A stretch of 64,000 nucleotides of DNA from Limnephilus marmoratus (GCA_917880885.1 OU862908.1:52845819-52909818); one strand, 5' to 3'. Shown: positions 44,293 through 55,706, counted from the first letter of the stretch. Numbers and translations: made by a program. The notes: generated from the letters alone by a model not told the origin.

Positions 44293-45954
44293 ACATTGTT
44301 GATTTCAAATATTTTTATGTTTCATTTTCGCTTTAGAAATGTTATATACACATCTCATATACCAACCTACCTAAAAAATACCTATAGTTACCTACCTGTG
44401 ATAAGACTGTAACGAATAAGGTTTATTTCCAATAATTCAACCACAAATAAGAAGATCTAGATATATTAACAGGTACCTATAGTCTAATTGAAAAATCCTG
44501 CTTAGTTATATGGTCACTTTTTGAAAAAAATTAAGATAACAATTGAGTTACTTAGATTTCCAAATATTTGTAGGCATGAAACCTTTAAGTAAATACCTAT
44601 CTACCTTTCATTGGCCGTGATATTCAAATTAATGGATTGAGATATCCATATAAAGAATGCCTCAAATATTTCAAATCGATGAGAAACAAAAAAAAACTTT
44701 ACTTTTAAAAACAATAATAATATTAAGTTAGTTAGGCAGTTAACCCTTTGCACGCTAGCAACTCCTACATCTTACCAGAAGTTAATAAATAAATAAATGA
44801 AATATTATTAAGGCTCTCCTGTGAATGTGCCTCAGGCGGTGACATGATTCTGAAATATCTCCAATCGTCAGAGGTCACGACTGAGCTTTGGCCGTTTTTT
44901 ACTCTTTATTTTTCAAAGCGTGGGTCTCGTTTTTTAGCTCCGCTCCGCTTTTGCCGCTGAGGGAATGGCCATTTTTGAGTCGGCCCATTTTGTTGCATTT
45001 TTTGCAACAAGAACAAACGAGTTGGCGGGATTAATGAACCCGCGGTGCGATGTCATTTAATTATTTAATCATGGGAAAACTGAAATAAAATACATTAATA
45101 AGTAAATAATAAATGTATATATAAACATTTATCTCATTAAGAACCTACTGCTAAATACTTCCCGGAATTGCCCGAGCTTCAACATTATTTTTGGAAACAT
45201 TTGTTTAGTGACAATAAGAAACTCCAGTGAAAAATATTATGGCTTTAAAAAATATATTTCATATAGACCAATAAACGCTGATTTTGAATATATAAGCTTT
45301 ATTTAATAATATTAAACGCAGAGGTTTTAAAAAATTATTAAAAAGTCCATTTTTAATCGGGTCGTAAAAACACGCCGTCAAGTTGGCATTATTGAAATTT
45401 TAGTGGTGACGTCACTGTTCGACGTGTCGTGATGTCACCGTAAAGTCATTGTATGGGAATATATGATATGACACAAGCCATCGTATTAATTTATTCGTTT
45501 ATTTACACACTGTTTATAGAGATTTAGTTGTTGTGTTTATTGAAACATTATTTAGGCCTAATAATGTTTCAAAAATAAAGGTATCTCTTATTAGTTTATC
45601 TCTATTATTAAAAATATTCAAAAACTACTGCACAAAAAAAATGGTAATGCTACTTCTAGGGAGAATACTTAGAATAACGGAATTCAAAATGGCGGCAGTT
45701 GATCAGCTGATTGCCCGATGCTATATTAATTTTTCAGGAGTGATGACGTCACATGATTCACCTTACATACGGTGGTTTTCGGGAGGTCTTGAAAAATTAA
45801 AACTTTGACAATTATTTTAACTATTGAAACTAACTCTAAAAATAAAAATAAAAATGCAGTTATTTAAGTTAAAAGGTCATTATTCATTTAAAAAAATGGA
45901 CTGGAGTTCCCTATTATAAAAATTTTAATAGTGACATCGACAAAAATCGGTTAT
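44293..45954. other. Mostly unassigned interval
   Basis: Contains a possible terminal-inverted-repeat pair, actccagt at 45221-45228 and actggagt at 45900-45907, bounding about 690 bases that hold two perfect tgacgtca palindromes (about 45409 and 45744). The repeats are too short to be sure. Nothing else recognised. Confidence 0.3.
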
Positions 45955-46118
45955 AGTGATTTATTTTTGGGGTATCAAGTCGTGTGGCGCTATCTTCTTC
46001 TTTAGTTCAGAGTCCATGATCAGGGCAGATGTGCTGATGACCACTCATCGGTAATGCCGAAAATGTCCGAAAAGTTAGCTAAAGAAAGAGGTAACGCAAC
46101 ACCCCAAACATATATCAC
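45955..46118. mobile_element. Foldback element with decayed hammerhead-like core
   Basis: Inverted arms: agtgatttatttttgggg...ctatcttcttctttag (45955-46003) and ctaaagaaagaggtaacgca...accccaaacatatatcac (46078-46118). Each arm matches the 116-bp insertion at 21104-21219, so this is a head-to-head pair. The right arm keeps CTGATGA (46034-46040) and GTCCGAAAAGTT (about 46065-46076), but stem II is lost. Confidence 0.65.
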
Positions 46119-46607
46119 AAAAATACTTTTGGCCGTAAAAATCCAAAATCATACATGAAAAATCTGTGTTAATTTGCTGACGCCAGAGCTCACTATTCGA
46201 ATGATTTTATTACTTCATCTCATATTATTTTCGATTTGTGGTTGAAAATAAAAGAATATTTGATTTTCTGGATCCGTTGAAGAAAAAAAGCAGTGAAAAT
46301 CATTTAATTTTACTGACTTTAAAATTGCTTGTTCTTTTATTTAAATAGAACGGTGTCATTTCGGCCTAACATTTTTTACCTCAGTTGGGTGATTTTTGAT
46401 CGCTTATTTTTAATAGCGGTCAATTTACAATTTGGTTTTCTATACATTTTACTGGTGTTGATTTTGCGGCTCATACCAATAAACCTAACATAACAACTGA
46501 TTTAAAAAAAAATAAAAACATAGATTAGATATTTTTCATATAAGATAACTTAGTTTTATGCACACCTTACGTTACGTTGGTATATGTGGTATATAGTTAT
46601 AGATTTT
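46119..46607. other. Unassigned interval
   Basis: No gene recognised. Confidence 0.4.
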
Positions 46608-46754
46608 GACGGCCTCCGTGGTTGAGGGGAAGGCTCTCGACTAGCGATCTGGAGGTCACGGGTTCAAATCCCGGCAGCGAAAGAATTTTTTAAAAAAAAA
46701 AAATTTTATAAATTTTTTTTTTTTATTTTTTTATTTTATTTAAATTAATAAATT

Positions 46755-46942
46755 ACTTCGTTTTTACCACTTTTATTGTTTACAAAACTGACATGTTTCG
46801 TCAGCAAAGCTGACTTCTTCAGGGTTTTGACAGAATTTTTTTTTTTTGAAAATTTTTTTTTTCTGTCAAAACCCTGAAGAAGTCAGCTTTGCTGACGAAA
46901 CATGTCGGTTTTGTAAACAATAAAAGTGGTAAAAACGAAGTA
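46755..46942. mobile_element. Foldback element with near-perfect 81-base arms
   Basis: Left arm 46755-46835 and right arm 46861-46942 are complementary with a single mismatch, separated by a 25-base A/T-rich spacer. Flanking taaattaat occurs at 46741-46749 and 46941-46949 and may be a target-site duplication. The right arm carries a hammerhead-like motif on the + strand; because of the palindrome the - strand of the left arm carries it too, with one mismatch in stem I. Confidence 0.85.
46867..46913 (+). ncRNA. Hammerhead-ribozyme-like motif
   Basis: Stem I caaaacc (46867-46873) pairs perfectly with ggttttg (46907-46913). Between them, in the right order: core CTGAAGA (46874-46880; the consensus is CTGANGA with a free fifth position), one extra A, stem II gtcagc/gctgac (46882-46887 with 46891-46896, loop ttt), core GAAA (46897-46900), and catgtc, giving a minimal stem III (ac/gt) and C before the predicted cut at 46906/46907. 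The short stem III is the form described in Penelope-like elements. The extra A beside stem II departs from the textbook fold. Activity is untested. Confidence 0.55.
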
Positions 46943-47188
46943 AATTAATTGAAATCAAAATGGTGCCACAAAATAAGTTTGCTGTGTTAGAAGAAGAAAA
47001 TTTTATTTGATGGTTTTTGTGTTACTTCACAATTTAATCACATAAAATAATATAAGGTGTATTTGCGACACGTTCCACAGTGTATACTCTTAGTATCGAC
47101 CTGGTTCCACCATTAAGACATATATATCTGAATTGCCAGGTAGGTACTACCCAATCTTTCTCTTCCTCACTTCGTTCCTCGGTGACCG

Positions 47189-47374
47189 GCCAACTTAGAA
47201 TGAACCCAGCTCAGAACCACCTCAGAAAGGTCATTAAGAGTCACGATAAAAAGGTATAAAAAAATTGATAAAAAGGTTAAGTTAGGTTAGGGTTACCGGC
47301 TATTTTAAAATTATTTTGTTATAGCTTTTAATGACCCTTCTGAGGTGTTCTGAGTTGGTTTCATTCTGAGTTGG
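47189..47374. mobile_element. MITE-like foldback inside SINE2
   Basis: Arms of about 49 bases (gccaacttagaatgaaccca on the left, its complement tggtttcattctgagttggc on the right, with a few mismatches) enclose about 90 bases containing gttaagttaggttagggtta. It interrupts the CT-rich part of SINE2. No transposase; superfamily unknown. Confidence 0.75.
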
Positions 47375-47510
47375 CATGGAACCACTTCCTTACCTTCCCA
47401 TATTTTCTTCCCCTCCCCACTATCTGCATCCTCACAATATATTCAATTTGATATGTCATTGGAACAATTGGGACTCTTGTGCGGCCTTTCCATAAAAAGT
47501 TGCATAAAAC

Positions 47511-48144
47511 AGGACCTTGGTTTATATTTAAAATCATGTGTGCGTTTTATTTAATGGTAGGCATGAAATGTATCTACAAAGTCAAATAAACTAATTTTTT
47601 ACTTACATCATCATGTCAATCTCATATTTTAGATGACAATGTGAACGAAAAGTAATATGTCATCGTCTGAATTTATTAAAAAAATTACAATATTATATTT
47701 TTATTATTATTGTGAGTGAAGTAGCTGTTTTTAATTTCTACTCGTTTTATGTGTCTGTCTACCGATTTAGACTTTGGTAAAAACGTTCACGAAAGCCAAT
47801 TTTGCTTTTAATGTACTTATTGCGATTGCAGGCGATTGTAATAATCTTTATAAATTATCTTCCACGCGTAGAGTATGGTTTAGACAAAAGTTGCTTGTTT
47901 TGATTCCTTTTCTACTATAACTTTTACGACCATCGTATTTAGGTCTGATATGTTTCTAATAAAACAATTAGAATTTTTTGTCTGACAGTAAAAGAAGACT
48001 GTATTTTTATTAGGAATGTGAAATATTTCGTCCCCTCGGGCAGGCCTTTTCGGTTTCGTTAAGTAATAGAAAAATAATAAGGGTTGTAAATTCCTGTGAT
48101 GCAATTGTTAAATTTTATAGACAATTGTTAAATTTTATTTTTTA
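47511..48144. other. Unassigned interval
   Basis: No gene recognised. A short direct repeat acaattgttaaattttat lies at about 48100-48138. Confidence 0.4.
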
Positions 48145-48560
48145 GACGGCCTCCGTGGTCGAAGGGTAAGATTCTCGAATAGCAATCCGAAGGCCGCGGG
48201 TTCGAATACCGGCTCAAATAAATGTTATTTGAGTTATTTCACAATTAAATTTAATTTAATTGTGAAATAACTCAAATAATTTAAAATAACGTATGGAAAA
48301 TTTGAGGGAAGTTCCTGAGTAATAGATTCTCTTAGTTTCGCCCTGGTGGTCGCCACCATTCAGAATTGAAACGTTGCTTGAAATGGCTTTAGCCGTGTTT
48401 GGTGACCAGATCTGAATAGCCAGGTACTTATCCACCTTCATCTTCCGCACCTCTTTCCCCTCTCCACCCCATCCACAACCATCAGTCTCACAATATACCC
48501 CCTTTGGGGATGCCACAGTCTCACTGGCTCTAGACGGGAGCAGTTGGGACTATATAGGTA
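48145..48560 (+). mobile_element. SINE2 copy, full length
   Basis: tRNA-derived head at 48145-48213 (gacggcctccgtggtcgaag, then B box gggttcgaatacc at 48198-48210), an AT linker that contains a 25-base inverted repeat (gagttatttcacaattaaat around 48230-48275), body, and end tctagacgggagcagttggg. The poly(A) tail is missing. Confidence 0.88.
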
Positions 48561-49412
48561 GGTACAATATGCAAGTGTTTTGACAAGATTTTCTAAAAAA
48601 ATAAAACCTAGCTTTGCTTAATTTAAAAATAATATTTTTACTGTATTATTGAGAATCGTGTTATTCTGAATCGGTACTTATATACAGCACCGAAATCAAA
48701 ATAGTATTTTTTAAGGGCCCGCAACCGGGCTCAAAAAGAAGAAGATGGAGAGATATGAAATAAAGAATGTTAGAGGAGAGCGCTAATATTTAAAGCGTCA
48801 AAATCGACGCGAAAATTGTGAAAATGTTAAATAAAACACGACTCGTTTAAAATAGAGCAAAAATCTCGTGGAACATATCTTAAATATCATTTGAAGAAAG
48901 ATTGTGAATTTCTTCACTCACAACTATAACTTGTAAAATAACTGAAACAAACGTGTTTATAATTATTTTCGGAGTACTTTGCGATTTTTTTCTATCGAGG
49001 GAATTTTATGTAATTAACGTTTCAGCATGGGCAGCATTTAGACATTATCTTTAAAAATGACATATATTTTTTTAAGAGCTTAAAAACTTCAAATTTTTAA
49101 GGGAGATATCTAAGAAATCGGTAGAAATGCGGGTAGCGGCGCCTTAAGAAAACTTCTTCTAAAAGCTGATTGATATTTTTATTATATTAAGAAGACATAT
49201 ACATATAACTTAATTTACATCACTTTATTTAATATACACGCAAGATACAATTCGCGAAATATTTAGATGGTTTATTTATAAATTAATTGATGTAATCTAA
49301 GTTATTAGTATTTTCACTAAAATTATAATAAGTAACAAGTTAGATATTAGAGGGAGACCATACTTAAACTTATTGATTGCAATTTCAAATGTTCGAGTTC
49401 ATATTATGTAGA
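48561..49412. other. Unassigned interval
   Basis: No gene or known repeat recognised. Confidence 0.4.
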
Positions 49413-49420
49413 GGTGTGTG

Positions 49421-50218
49421 TAGGGTTGCCATCTGTCCGGCTTTAGCCGGACATGTTTGGCTTTTTTAGGTCGTGTCCGGCTAAATATTAATATGTCCGG
49501 CCTGTCCGGCTTTTGTTAGGCTTTTTTGGTTCGCACGGGTTTTGTCTTCCGAACTTCTGACTTTGGTGGAGTATTACTTTCAAAGAGTTTTCTCTTTAAA
49601 AAACACCCAGTGGACCAAGGAACGCAATAAATTGCAAACAATTGCTAAGATGGTGTACACATTGTATAATTTAAAAATGACATGTAAAGGATTTTATTAA
49701 ATGATTTCCAAAGAAAACGACGTTTTGGATAAAGTAGATGAAAACGCCAAATATACAAATTGGTAGCTTTTTGTAATTTTTGAATAATTTGGAGAAGTCG
49801 AAATTACATTTTAATTTATGTTTTTCGTTTTTTGTCCACAAAGATAAATATGTTTCATTCTATATCTATTTAACGAAAAAATTTAGTCAACTGTTTAACC
49901 AGAAAAAAAGTTATGTTTTGTTTGTTTGTTTTATAAGTATGTCTACAGGCAGAAGACTCAATATATTTTTATTTTGTTATTGAAATTATATTATATACAA
50001 ATGTCAACTGATGACAATGATAAGACAGATTAATGATTGTTGTAATTAAATTGGTCAATGCGTGATTAATAAACAACTGTAAGTTGTAACAGATTTTTTA
50101 TTATTATGTATAAAAGTTATGTCCAAAATTATGTACGTACGTCCGGCTTTTAGGGCAAAATGTCCGGCTTTCCAGAGCGCAGAGTCAGGCTTTTTTATTT
50201 TAGAAGATGGCAACCCTA
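49421..50218. mobile_element. hAT-like non-autonomous element, 798 bp, with perfect TSD
   Basis: Terminal inverted repeats TAGGGTTGCCATCT (49421-49434) and AGATGGCAACCCTA (50205-50218) are perfect over 14 bases, and the 8 bases ggtgtgtg flank both sides (49413-49420 and 50219-50226). An 8-base duplication is the mark of hAT transposons. Near each end are several tgtccggctt repeats (about five on the left, two or three on the right), probably transposase-binding subterminal sites. The interior has no transposase frame longer than about 67 codons. Confidence 0.88.
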
Positions 50219-50226
50219 GGTGTGTG

Positions 50227-51080
50227 CAAAGTTTTCAGACAATTCATAATAACTTTCTTTGTAGCTTAAAGTTTAAATTTCTACAAAGAGAAATATATGA
50301 AAATATGTATGTTAGTGTACAATCAGTAGGTAATAAAGCAGCTACAGAGAATGTGTGCCGCAGTAGAAGGTAACATAATAATTGGGCAAAATATGCAGTC
50401 GACAGTAGAGCCCATATTTACCTCTTGAATCTGTAATGTTTGTATTTCATAAACATGCATGTTTCCTCTGATTAATTGCACAAACGTGAGTTGTCTTATA
50501 ATGAACAAACATAATAAATGAAGTACCAACGTAAGTGTATAAATTTCACATTGAAGACTCGTATTCTCGTCTAGCCAGAAGTGTACTGGCATTAAGAATT
50601 CAAGGAATGTGTACAAACGCATTTACCGGTGAATTAGTGTCATTAGGTACACAGTTGTTTGGGTAATAACACGTTTCTCCGTCTGCGGTGACACGAATGT
50701 CAGCAATGTCAACAGTGACTGTCATTCGCCGTGAGATTAATGCTCACAGGTAATACTCTCCACCTGAGGAACATGTGGACTGTGGATATCCAGCCACAGC
50801 CATAACTTGTACTATCATTATTTGTGTTTTTACGAAAGGTGATGATAACTCTTATACGATATCTTCAAATGAAAATAGCTTATAGCTTATGAACGTATAT
50901 TTTATTATGTGCATGTATGTATAAAGAAGCGAGGGTCGTCTCTACTTTCAACTAGTATACTACGAAATTGGATAGAGCATGCCACGCATCTTGACATCCC
51001 AGGCAAAGTGAATGAATGTTTTGCAAAATTAATGATTTCTTCAATAATAGAAACACCACCGTGTGGCGTCATTTTAATTA
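50227..51080. other. Unassigned interval
   Basis: No gene recognised. Confidence 0.4.
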
Positions 51081-51985
51081 AATAATAAACATAAATTTTA
51101 ACAAAACAAAAAAAAAACGACTTAAAAAAATGCACTAAAAAGTAAAAAATAATTTCGTATTCTTTTACAACTTAATAATCAACTTACTTTTTCTACTCAT
51201 CAATATGAAGGTACGATTTTTATTTTTAGAGTCGGTGTCAGCCAAGGTAGGTTTGTAACTACATACATAGTTATAGGTGAGATGTGCTTGTGTCGCACGC
51301 GCGACTTGACGAGGTGAGAGGCGAGAGCGGGCCGCGGCGGGAAGGGAGCTGTCGTACACGCCAGGACGGGTACCTTGGCTGACACCGACTCCAAAAATAA
51401 CAATCGTACCTACATATTGATGAGTAGAAAAAGTAAGTTGATTATTAAGTTGTAGAAGAATACGAAATTATTTTTTACTTTTTAGTGCATTTTTTTAAGT
51501 CGTTTTTTTGTTTTGTTAAAATTTTTGTTTATTTTTTGATTTTTAGTGAATCTGAAGTACTTACACTAACTAATTCGATTAAGATTCGGCCGAGTATCGT
51601 TAATTTGCTCTAAAGAATTGGAGAGTTCCGTTACTTTGTCATGGATCCCATAATCAGAACCTAACCAAACTCTCATCAAACTACCCTTGAAGTACATCCT
51701 TTCCAATAAAAAAAGAATCATCGAAATCGGTTGACGTGATATTGAGTTATTCGTCCATTTGTCGCGCACATACTTGATGCAAATTTAAGACTTATATAAT
51801 TTTCTCATGGATGCCATTGTCAGAACTGGACCAAATTAAAATGGGACCACACGGGAAGCACCAGCTTTCTAATAAAAGAATCATCAATATCGGTTAACCC
51901 AGTCGAAAGTTATGAGGTAACAAATAAAAAAAATACAGTCGAATTGAGAACCTCCTCCTTTTCGAAGTCGTTTAAAAAACGCTTT
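51081..51985. mobile_element. Element Y, copy 2, with large inner inverted repeat
   Basis: Inner arms of about 169 bases (51081-51249 and 51371-51538) enclose a 121-base GC-rich centre (gcgagagcgggccgcggcgg and similar) that is very unlike the AT-rich arms. A 450-base tail follows, ending gaagtcgtttaaaa, and is shared with 10769-11224. Probably a non-autonomous DNA transposon; no transposase. Confidence 0.75.
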
Positions 51986-52311
51986 CTTTACACCTAAAAA
52001 TTTCAACATATTTAAATATTAATGGTTTCTTCTAAAAGTATACTAAATTATGTTGTTATTTTATTTGATTAAAATTAATGATTATGTTAAAATGGAGACG
52101 AATGGAGACGAATCGAAAGTCAAACTTTATTTTTTATTTGTATAAACATAATCATCAGAATCATGAAGTTGAGTTTGAAATATATAGTTATTCCTACAAA
52201 GCACGTGACAGTTGGTGTGCAGATTGAGCCAAATATTATAATATCTTAACTCGGATAATTATTTATCAATAATTTAAAAACTCCTTCTGCTTAACATCAT
52301 TAAAAGCGATA
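51986..52311. other. Unassigned interval
   Basis: No gene recognised. Confidence 0.4.
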
Positions 52312-52400
52312 GATGTTGTTGTGATGTGCAATGATGGGCAAACTTAGCCGGTATAAGAATCGAATTCACGTTGCCTGGGTGGTAACCCAACGCATTTTTT
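52312..52400 (-). mobile_element. SINE3 fragment, reverse strand
   Basis: On the - strand ccacccaggcaacgtgaatt followed by cgattc (B box) and a body resembling 33093-33271. Decayed. Confidence 0.55.
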
Positions 52401-52507
52401 AACTCGCCACTGATATGTATGCAGTTGAACAACTCAGAACTTTTAGAACTATTTCCACTTATTGACATACATACATTGGTATGTTTTACTTTTAGAACTG
52501 TTACAAT

Positions 52508-52928
52508 TCGGTAGGCGGATATGGGTACCGCCACCCCGGGAACCATTTATTGGATAACTATCGACCCTGCCATAGGTCATCCACTAGGTCTGGTAAATTG
52601 GCAGGGGTTCCCGAGTTCAATGAGGGAAGTTTGTCTATGTCTTGGCAGCGGATGTTTTTGCCCACCAACTGCGAGGCCGGGCGGACAGAGACTGGTTGAG
52701 GGAGACCTTTTGACCTCTCCAGTCGGACTCTCTAACCATCACCTTGCAAGGCAGTGGGTGGGATGGATTTATACGTTCGTCTCTCCTTAAAACATTGATC
52801 CTCAGATTCCTACCCACCCATCACACCTTTTTCCTTACCAAAACGTCTCCTTCCATTCCCCAAAAAGACCCACCATCCCCAAAGATTATTACCCCACATG
52901 GCCTCCAGTGAGGAGATAATGTAAAAAA
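52508..52928 (+). mobile_element. SINE1 copy, long subfamily
   Basis: Full length from ggtaggcggatatgggtacc to the poly(A) at about 52922-52929. The central part is intact; the inner hairpin of the tail is mostly lost. Confidence 0.85.
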
Positions 52929-53849
52929 ATTGCTAAATTTATAGAAGCTTTGTGGGAGCATCACGATGATATTCTCACTCTGAAATGTCGAATCTCAATA
53001 CATTTATATTATCAATCTGGATATAAAATTTCGTAAATCTTGTCAATAACAAATAATTTCAATGACTAAATAAAATACCTCAAATCCATTAAAAAAAATC
53101 ATAATAAAGGGGGTATGAAATGATATTATGAACTGTAGAAATTACTAATGATTTTAAAAAAATATTTATCGCGAAAAAGAAAAATAAGGTAGTCGATTGA
53201 AAAAACATAATGTTCAATAAAACGCTGAAATCATACATTACTTGATTATAATATTACATAATAAGACATCACTTTCTTCAAAATACATTCTAAAATTCAA
53301 CATGCCCTACTTAGTAAGAATATAACCTTATAAGTGACGTCTGTGAGTAATTTATGTTCTTGCAATATATCCACCGAAACCATCAAATTAATTTTGTAGA
53401 ACATCTTTCGCCCCAATATTCAAATGCGAGACGGTGCCGGAGCTTTCGTCACCCAATATCGCTCGTTCCGGCAATTTTACGCTCGTATTTCAAAGACAGG
53501 TGCTTTTTTATGGGCCAGGCTGTACTATGCATCCATGGGCGTAATTCATATTATAGTGTGTGGTCAGAGTGGTGAAATTCGTATTTGTTTAGTATTAAAA
53601 CCTTTTTAACAGTTTCATATAACCATACACCACACGCATGATTATCTCTTCTTCTTGGGAAACGCTAAGAAATAAATAATAAAATTAACCACAATATTGT
53701 AGTTCTTGCCGAACGAAAACAGATTGATAGTTTGCAGGACAAAAATGTCTCTTTTCGTGATATTTAATGAATCATGAATCTCTACTATAGAAACTTTTTT
53801 TTGCTATATTTGCTCTTACCAGATCACAATAGTCTGGTTCTCCAACCCT
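52929..53849. other. Unassigned interval
   Basis: No gene recognised. The 60-73 codon overlapping frames at about 53354-53609 have no motif I know. Confidence 0.4.
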
Positions 53850-54025
53850 TCTCTCTCCTCTCTCCTCTCTCCTCTCTCCTCTCTCCTCTCTCCTCTCTCC
53901 TCTCTCCTCTCTCCTCTCTCCTCTCTCCTCTCTCCTCTCTCCTCTCTCCTCTCTCCTCTCTCCTCTCTCCTCTCTCCTCTCTCCTCTCTCCTCTCTCCTC
54001 TCTCCTCTCTCCTCTCTCCTCTCTC
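53850..54025. repeat. (ctctcct)n satellite, about 25 units
   Basis: A nearly perfect array of the 7-base unit ctctcct. Because 7 is not a multiple of 3 and no phase makes a stop, all frames are open on both strands, which produces false proteins such as SLLSPLS repeats and EERGERR repeats. Confidence 0.97.
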
Positions 54026-55061
54026 ATTAGCTGGCCCCATTATGCCATATGCCCACTCGCTCTACAGTTAGCTACGCCGCACAGTATTTCGTTTCATACA
54101 AGCTATACGGTAAATACTATATTTCAATCAATTGTAACCCAGGGTGTATTTAACCCTACTACGAAGAAAATTTGTGATAAACAGTATATTTCGTTTTTTT
54201 TTATTTTTACAAATTTATGTTTGAAATTTTTTAAATTTTCTTTTATAACCAGAATAAACATATATTATACCTTTTGTGTTCATTCTTGGTTATGTACACT
54301 GTACAGAATTTAAAAGTCTTCAGAAAAATATACATTTTGATTAAAGTAAGCCCACATGTGCTCTTCATCTGGTTTTCACCACTTATGTACACTGAGCTTT
54401 TCAAGTTCAAATATATTATCTAATACTTACAATATTATAAACTACTCCATGTCATGAACGATTTCTTCCTGGAAATTTCGTATGTGGTGTCCGTAAAATA
54501 ATAAAATACGCTTGAAGCAGAGAAAATATTGACACTGAGCATAAAATTAGTCGATTTATTTTAAAAAAATGAACCTTTCGTGCGATTTTGATAAACTCTC
54601 CGAAATAAATTCTCGATAAGTTAGAAATATAATATTTATAATAAATAGTTAACAATAAAGAATTTAAAAAAAAACTACGCTTCATGCCTTCCAAACTAAG
54701 CTCTATTTTTTCAGAAAAGACATAGAACACCATTCAATAAACAACCTAAAACGTCGCGCCACAAGAATCGAATAAATTCGTCTAAAACATTCATAAACTG
54801 ACAATCAGATTTTGTACTCTGGTATCAGACAACCTATGCATTAATCACCCTAATATTGCATTTGTCACACTGTCATCTGTAATATGTACCCTAATAAAGT
54901 CATTGTTCAAAAATTCCAATGTGATATGCCATCTACCGTGTACGGAACGCGGCACTGTGGCAAATTTAACAACAATTTTCAACAATTAAACAACAATTCT
55001 TTTTTTTCGTTTTTATAATATACGTGAATACCGTACAAGATTCTCAATTTCTCCCAACCCT
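54026..55061. other. Unassigned interval
   Basis: No gene recognised. Confidence 0.4.
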
Positions 55062-55300
55062 GGAGTCATTGAGAAGGTAGTGTGGTGGGCAATCATATAG
55101 GGATGTGGAAGTTAGGGAAGCATCTGATTATTCATCCTTGCAGTGATTTTTCACAAAATGCTGTACAAATTCCTCCAAACTTTATTATTCAGACTTGGTC
55201 AACAAATACGGCTAAAGCCATCTTAAGCAATATCTCGATTGTGAATTATTGCATTTCATCAGGGTGATACTGAAAGTATATTCCACTCTGCAAAATATTA
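55062..55300 (-). mobile_element. SINE2 body, old and diverged, reverse strand
   Basis: Blocks cttggtcaacaaatacggct, aaagccatcttaagcaat and gggtgatactgaaagtat match SINE2 in order on the - strand with many substitutions and an insertion near 55140-55185. Head and tail are lost. Confidence 0.7.
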
Positions 55301-55397
55301 TCCGTCATGAGCTTCCGAACTTTGAAATATCACTTCAAACGTAAAAATAAGTAATTTTTTTATGGAATAATTTTTTAATAATATTTGAAGATCGTAC

Positions 55398-55706
55398 CCA
55401 TCAATGTAATATATCACTGAAGAAGTCGATAATATTAATAAATCTAAACGAAACATGAAACAGAACAGGACACAGAAAAATAAAAAGGTAACGGCTTCAT
55501 CTAGGACTCGAATCAAGGATCTCTTATCTTACCGGGACACAGTGTAGAAAAAAAAATATAGGTCCCAATGTATGTAATTGGTATCCTGGTAAGACGAGAG
55601 ATCCTTTGTTCGGGTCCTAGTTGCGACGATACCTTTTTAATTTTCTGTGTCTTGTTCTGTTTCATGTTTCGATTAGATTAATTAATATTATTTTCTTCTT
55701 TAGTGG
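55398..55706. mobile_element. Inverted pair of tRNA-like/hammerhead-like units
   Basis: Left arm 55398-55536 and right arm 55584-55706 are about 80 percent complementary. Each arm has a tRNA-like part with a B box (gattcgagtcctag on the left - strand; gttcgggtcctag on the right + strand), then a ttctgtgtc(c/t)tgttctg block, then the antisense of a hammerhead-like core: ctgaagaagtc ... cgaaacatg on the left + strand, a mutated form on the right. Another ctgaagaagtc lies nearby on the - strand at 55858-55868. Confidence 0.6.

Larger units (their letters stand above)
46608..47510 (+). mobile_element. SINE2 copy split by two foldback insertions
   Basis: tRNA-derived head at 46608-46682 (gacggcctccgtggttgagg, B box cgggttcaaatcccgg at 46659-46674), linker resuming at about 46985 (ttttatttgatgg), body to about 47180, then more body from about 47378 to the end near 47510 (acaattgggactcttgtgc). 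The first gap holds the foldback at 46755-46942, the second a MITE at 47189-47374. Confidence 0.8.

Noticed and set aside
53774..54313. 179-codon frame and two overlapping reverse frames rich in LLSPLSS and EERGERR
   Set aside because: Produced by the (ctctcct)n satellite, which lacks stops in all frames.
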